Positions 11,823 to 13,086 of a DNA stretch of 13,086 nt are shown one piece after another. The notes beneath the pieces were generated by a model. That model made no database searches. It was given only the letters and a program-made list of their open reading frames with translations, and had not been told where the DNA came from. The stretch is from positions 64,740 through 77,825 of the forward strand of contig MU647033.1 of assembly GCA_026770585.1 (NCBI GenBank), given 5' to 3'. The DNA comes from Baffinella frigidus. Taxonomy: Eukaryota > Cryptophyceae > Cryptomonadales > Baffinellaceae. A program made the translations under genes and the position numbers. The first letter of the stretch is position 1. Each line of letters begins with the position of its first letter.

Positions 11823-11898
11823 AGGGGGTGGCGGACAGCGACGAGAGGGTGCGAGGGGGTTGGTCCGAGGGAAGAGGGGGACAGTGGCGCGGGGGGCG
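11823..11898 (+). repeat. Right-hand tandem repeat, first (separated) unit fragment
   Basis: GGACAGCGACGAGAGGGTGC, then GAGGGGGTTGGTCCGAGGGA and CAGTGGCGCGGGG. The same block starts the unit at 12108. The two are separated by a C-rich telomere-like stretch. Confidence 0.85.
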
Positions 11899-11899
11899 A

Positions 11900-12107
11900 A
11901 TCCTAACCACTACCCCCTAACCACCTAACCCTTAACCCCTAACCTTCAACCCCCCAACCACAATCCCTAACCCCCAACCATAATCCCTAATCACTCACCC
12001 CTAACCCCTAAACCCTAACCCCTAAACACTAAACGATAACAACTACCCCTACACAGTACACCATAAATACTAAACACTGAAACAGTAACACCGAACCCCG
12101 AAACCTG
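11900..12107 (-). repeat. Degenerate C-rich telomere-like array
   Basis: About 200 bases of CCCTAA-, CCCCTAA- and CCCAACC-type words, the reverse strand sense to the flanking arrays. Register is lost, so this is an old inverted block inside the right-hand tandem repeat region. Confidence 0.8.
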
Positions 12108-12993
12108 GAGGGGGTGTCGGACAGCGACGAGAGGGTGCGAGGGGGTTGGTCCGAGGGAAGATGGGGACAGTGGCGCGGGGATACGAAGGTCGATATCCAA
12201 GTAGAGTACCTGTTTGGGGTTTGGGTTTCAGGGTTTGGGGTGTGGGTTTCGAGGTTTGAGTTTCGAGGTTTGGGGTTCGGGGTTTGGGGTGAGGGGTGAG
12301 GGGTGATGGGTGAGTGATTGGGGTTTAGGGAAGCTTGCAGGTATAGTAGCACGTGTGCAAGGGTTGGTGTTTCGCGGTTAGGGGTCGGGCTTTGGAGGGG
12401 CCGAGAAATGAGGGAGAAAGTGGCGCGGGGATACGAAGGTCGATGTCCAAGTAGAGAACCTGTTTGGGGTTTGGGGGTGAGGGATTTGGGGTTTGGGTTT
12501 CGAGGTTTGGGGTTCGGGGTTTGGGGTTTGGGGTGAGGGGTGATGGGTGAGTGGTTGGGGTTTAGGGAAGCTTGCAGGTATAGTAGCACCTGTGCAATGT
12601 TTTGCGTTCAGAGTTTAGCGTTTAGCGTTTGGCGGGGCCGAGGGACGTAAGGGGGAGGGGCGCAGAGATGCGACGGTCGATGTCGAGATAGAGCACCTGC
12701 TTGGGGGGTTGGGGGTTGGGGTTTAGGGGTGAGGGTTTAGGGTTCAGGGTTTAGGGTACAGGGTGCAGGGTTTAGGGAAGCGTGCAGGTATAGAGTATAG
12801 GGTTTAGGGTCTACGATTCAGGGGGGAAAGATGGTTCGAGTTTAGGGTTTCGGGTTTAAGTTATACGGAGTTCAGTGGGGAAAGGGGTTCAGGGTTTACA
12901 GTTTACGGGTTACGGTTCAGCGGGGAAGGGGGTTAGGGTTCAGGGTGTTCGTGGAAGGGGGCACGACGACGTTTGTAGGGAAGCGTGCAGGTT
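12108..12993 (+). repeat. Subtelomeric-type tandem repeat, three to four units of about 203-250 bp
   Basis: Markers repeat in order. TGGCGCGGGGATACGAAGGT is at 12171 and 12421, with a diverged form near 12658. CAAGTAGAGTACCTGTTTGG is near 12199 and 12448, with a diverged form near 12681. GGGAAGCTTGCAGGTATAG is at 12328 and 12565, with variants GGGAAGCGTGCAGG at 12775 and 12978. Marker spacings are about 250, 237, 210 and 203. Each unit carries an internal G-rich telomere-like stretch that varies in length. The longest minus-strand frame (12029-12589, 186 codons) simply reads this repeat as proline-rich peptide. Confidence 0.88.
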
Positions 12994-12995
12994 TA

Positions 12996-12999
12996 GGGT

Positions 13000-13086
<87 letters not shown>
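12996..13086 (+). repeat. (TTGAGGG)13 perfect variant telomere array, continues past window
   Basis: Thirteen uninterrupted GGGTTGA units run to the last base, preceded by a single TTTAGGG. This is a one-word variant of the telomere heptamer with two substitutions, fully homogenised. The G-rich strand points out of the right edge, as a chromosome end to the right would require. Confidence 0.97.

Noticed and set aside
12029-12589. 186-codon minus-strand open frame, proline- and asparagine-rich
   Set aside because: It is a direct translation of C-strand telomere-like words (PNPKPQTPNPK pattern) and spans two tandem repeat units. Low-complexity composition with no independent coding evidence.
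12996-13086. Chromosome terminus
   Set aside because: The array is a variant heptamer, and the window simply stops there. The sequence cannot show whether the chromosome ends.

Overview
This window looks like a subtelomeric or interstitial-telomere repeat block from a nuclear chromosome of a eukaryote. Its commonest short word is the plant/algal-type telomere heptamer TTTAGGG (CCCTAAA on the other strand) with many one-base variants. That heptamer is known from land plants, many green algae and several other protist and algal lineages, so the sequence does not fix the species. I lean towards a microalga or other protist, at low confidence. I found no protein gene, rRNA or intact tRNA that I can support. 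Open frames are all short (186 codons at most), start inside repeats, and the longest are translations of heptamer arrays. None shows a domain I recognise.

Layout, left to right. 1-173: degenerate G-strand telomere-like array. 195-1117: diverged unit repeated in whole or part about seven times. 1118-1979: four copies of another unit, the first two exactly 188 bp each. 2000-2188: telomere-like array that flips strand near 2157. 2193-3128: tandem repeat with a base period near 133 bp. 3129-5335: mosaic of telomere-like arrays and a dispersed repeat, with a foldback (3957-4141), a nested inverted-repeat module (4400-4714), a 203 bp MITE-like element with TA target duplication (4719-4921) and a short palindrome (5220-5261). 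5357-6107: two long units, each holding two copies of a 67 bp core. 6198-7583: duplicated segments, including a 266 bp segment present twice, the second copy joined directly to nine perfect CCCTAAA repeats. 7601-7819: second TA-flanked MITE-like element, whose empty site is visible elsewhere in the window. 6872-8995: about ten copies of a repeat with a small hairpin. 8998-9436: clustered AAGTTGAC words and palindromes. 9437-10720: telomere-like arrays alternating with a pyrimidine-rich repeat and a (TATGGTG)10 array. 10720-11700: two unit duplications around a hairpin, in the most AT-rich part. 11820-13086: tandem repeat of about 203-250 bp spacing, ending in thirteen perfect TTGAGGG repeats at the window edge.

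Nothing here forms an operon or pathway. The components behave like a recombining subtelomere: telomere-like heptamers in both orientations separate segmental duplications, and two small non-autonomous inverted-repeat transposons have inserted. The best-supported specific result is the pair of TA-flanked hairpin elements at 4719-4921 and 7601-7819, which share terminal bases and are probable MITEs of one DNA-transposon superfamily. Their autonomous partner is not in this window. Repeat boundaries and percentages were judged by eye.
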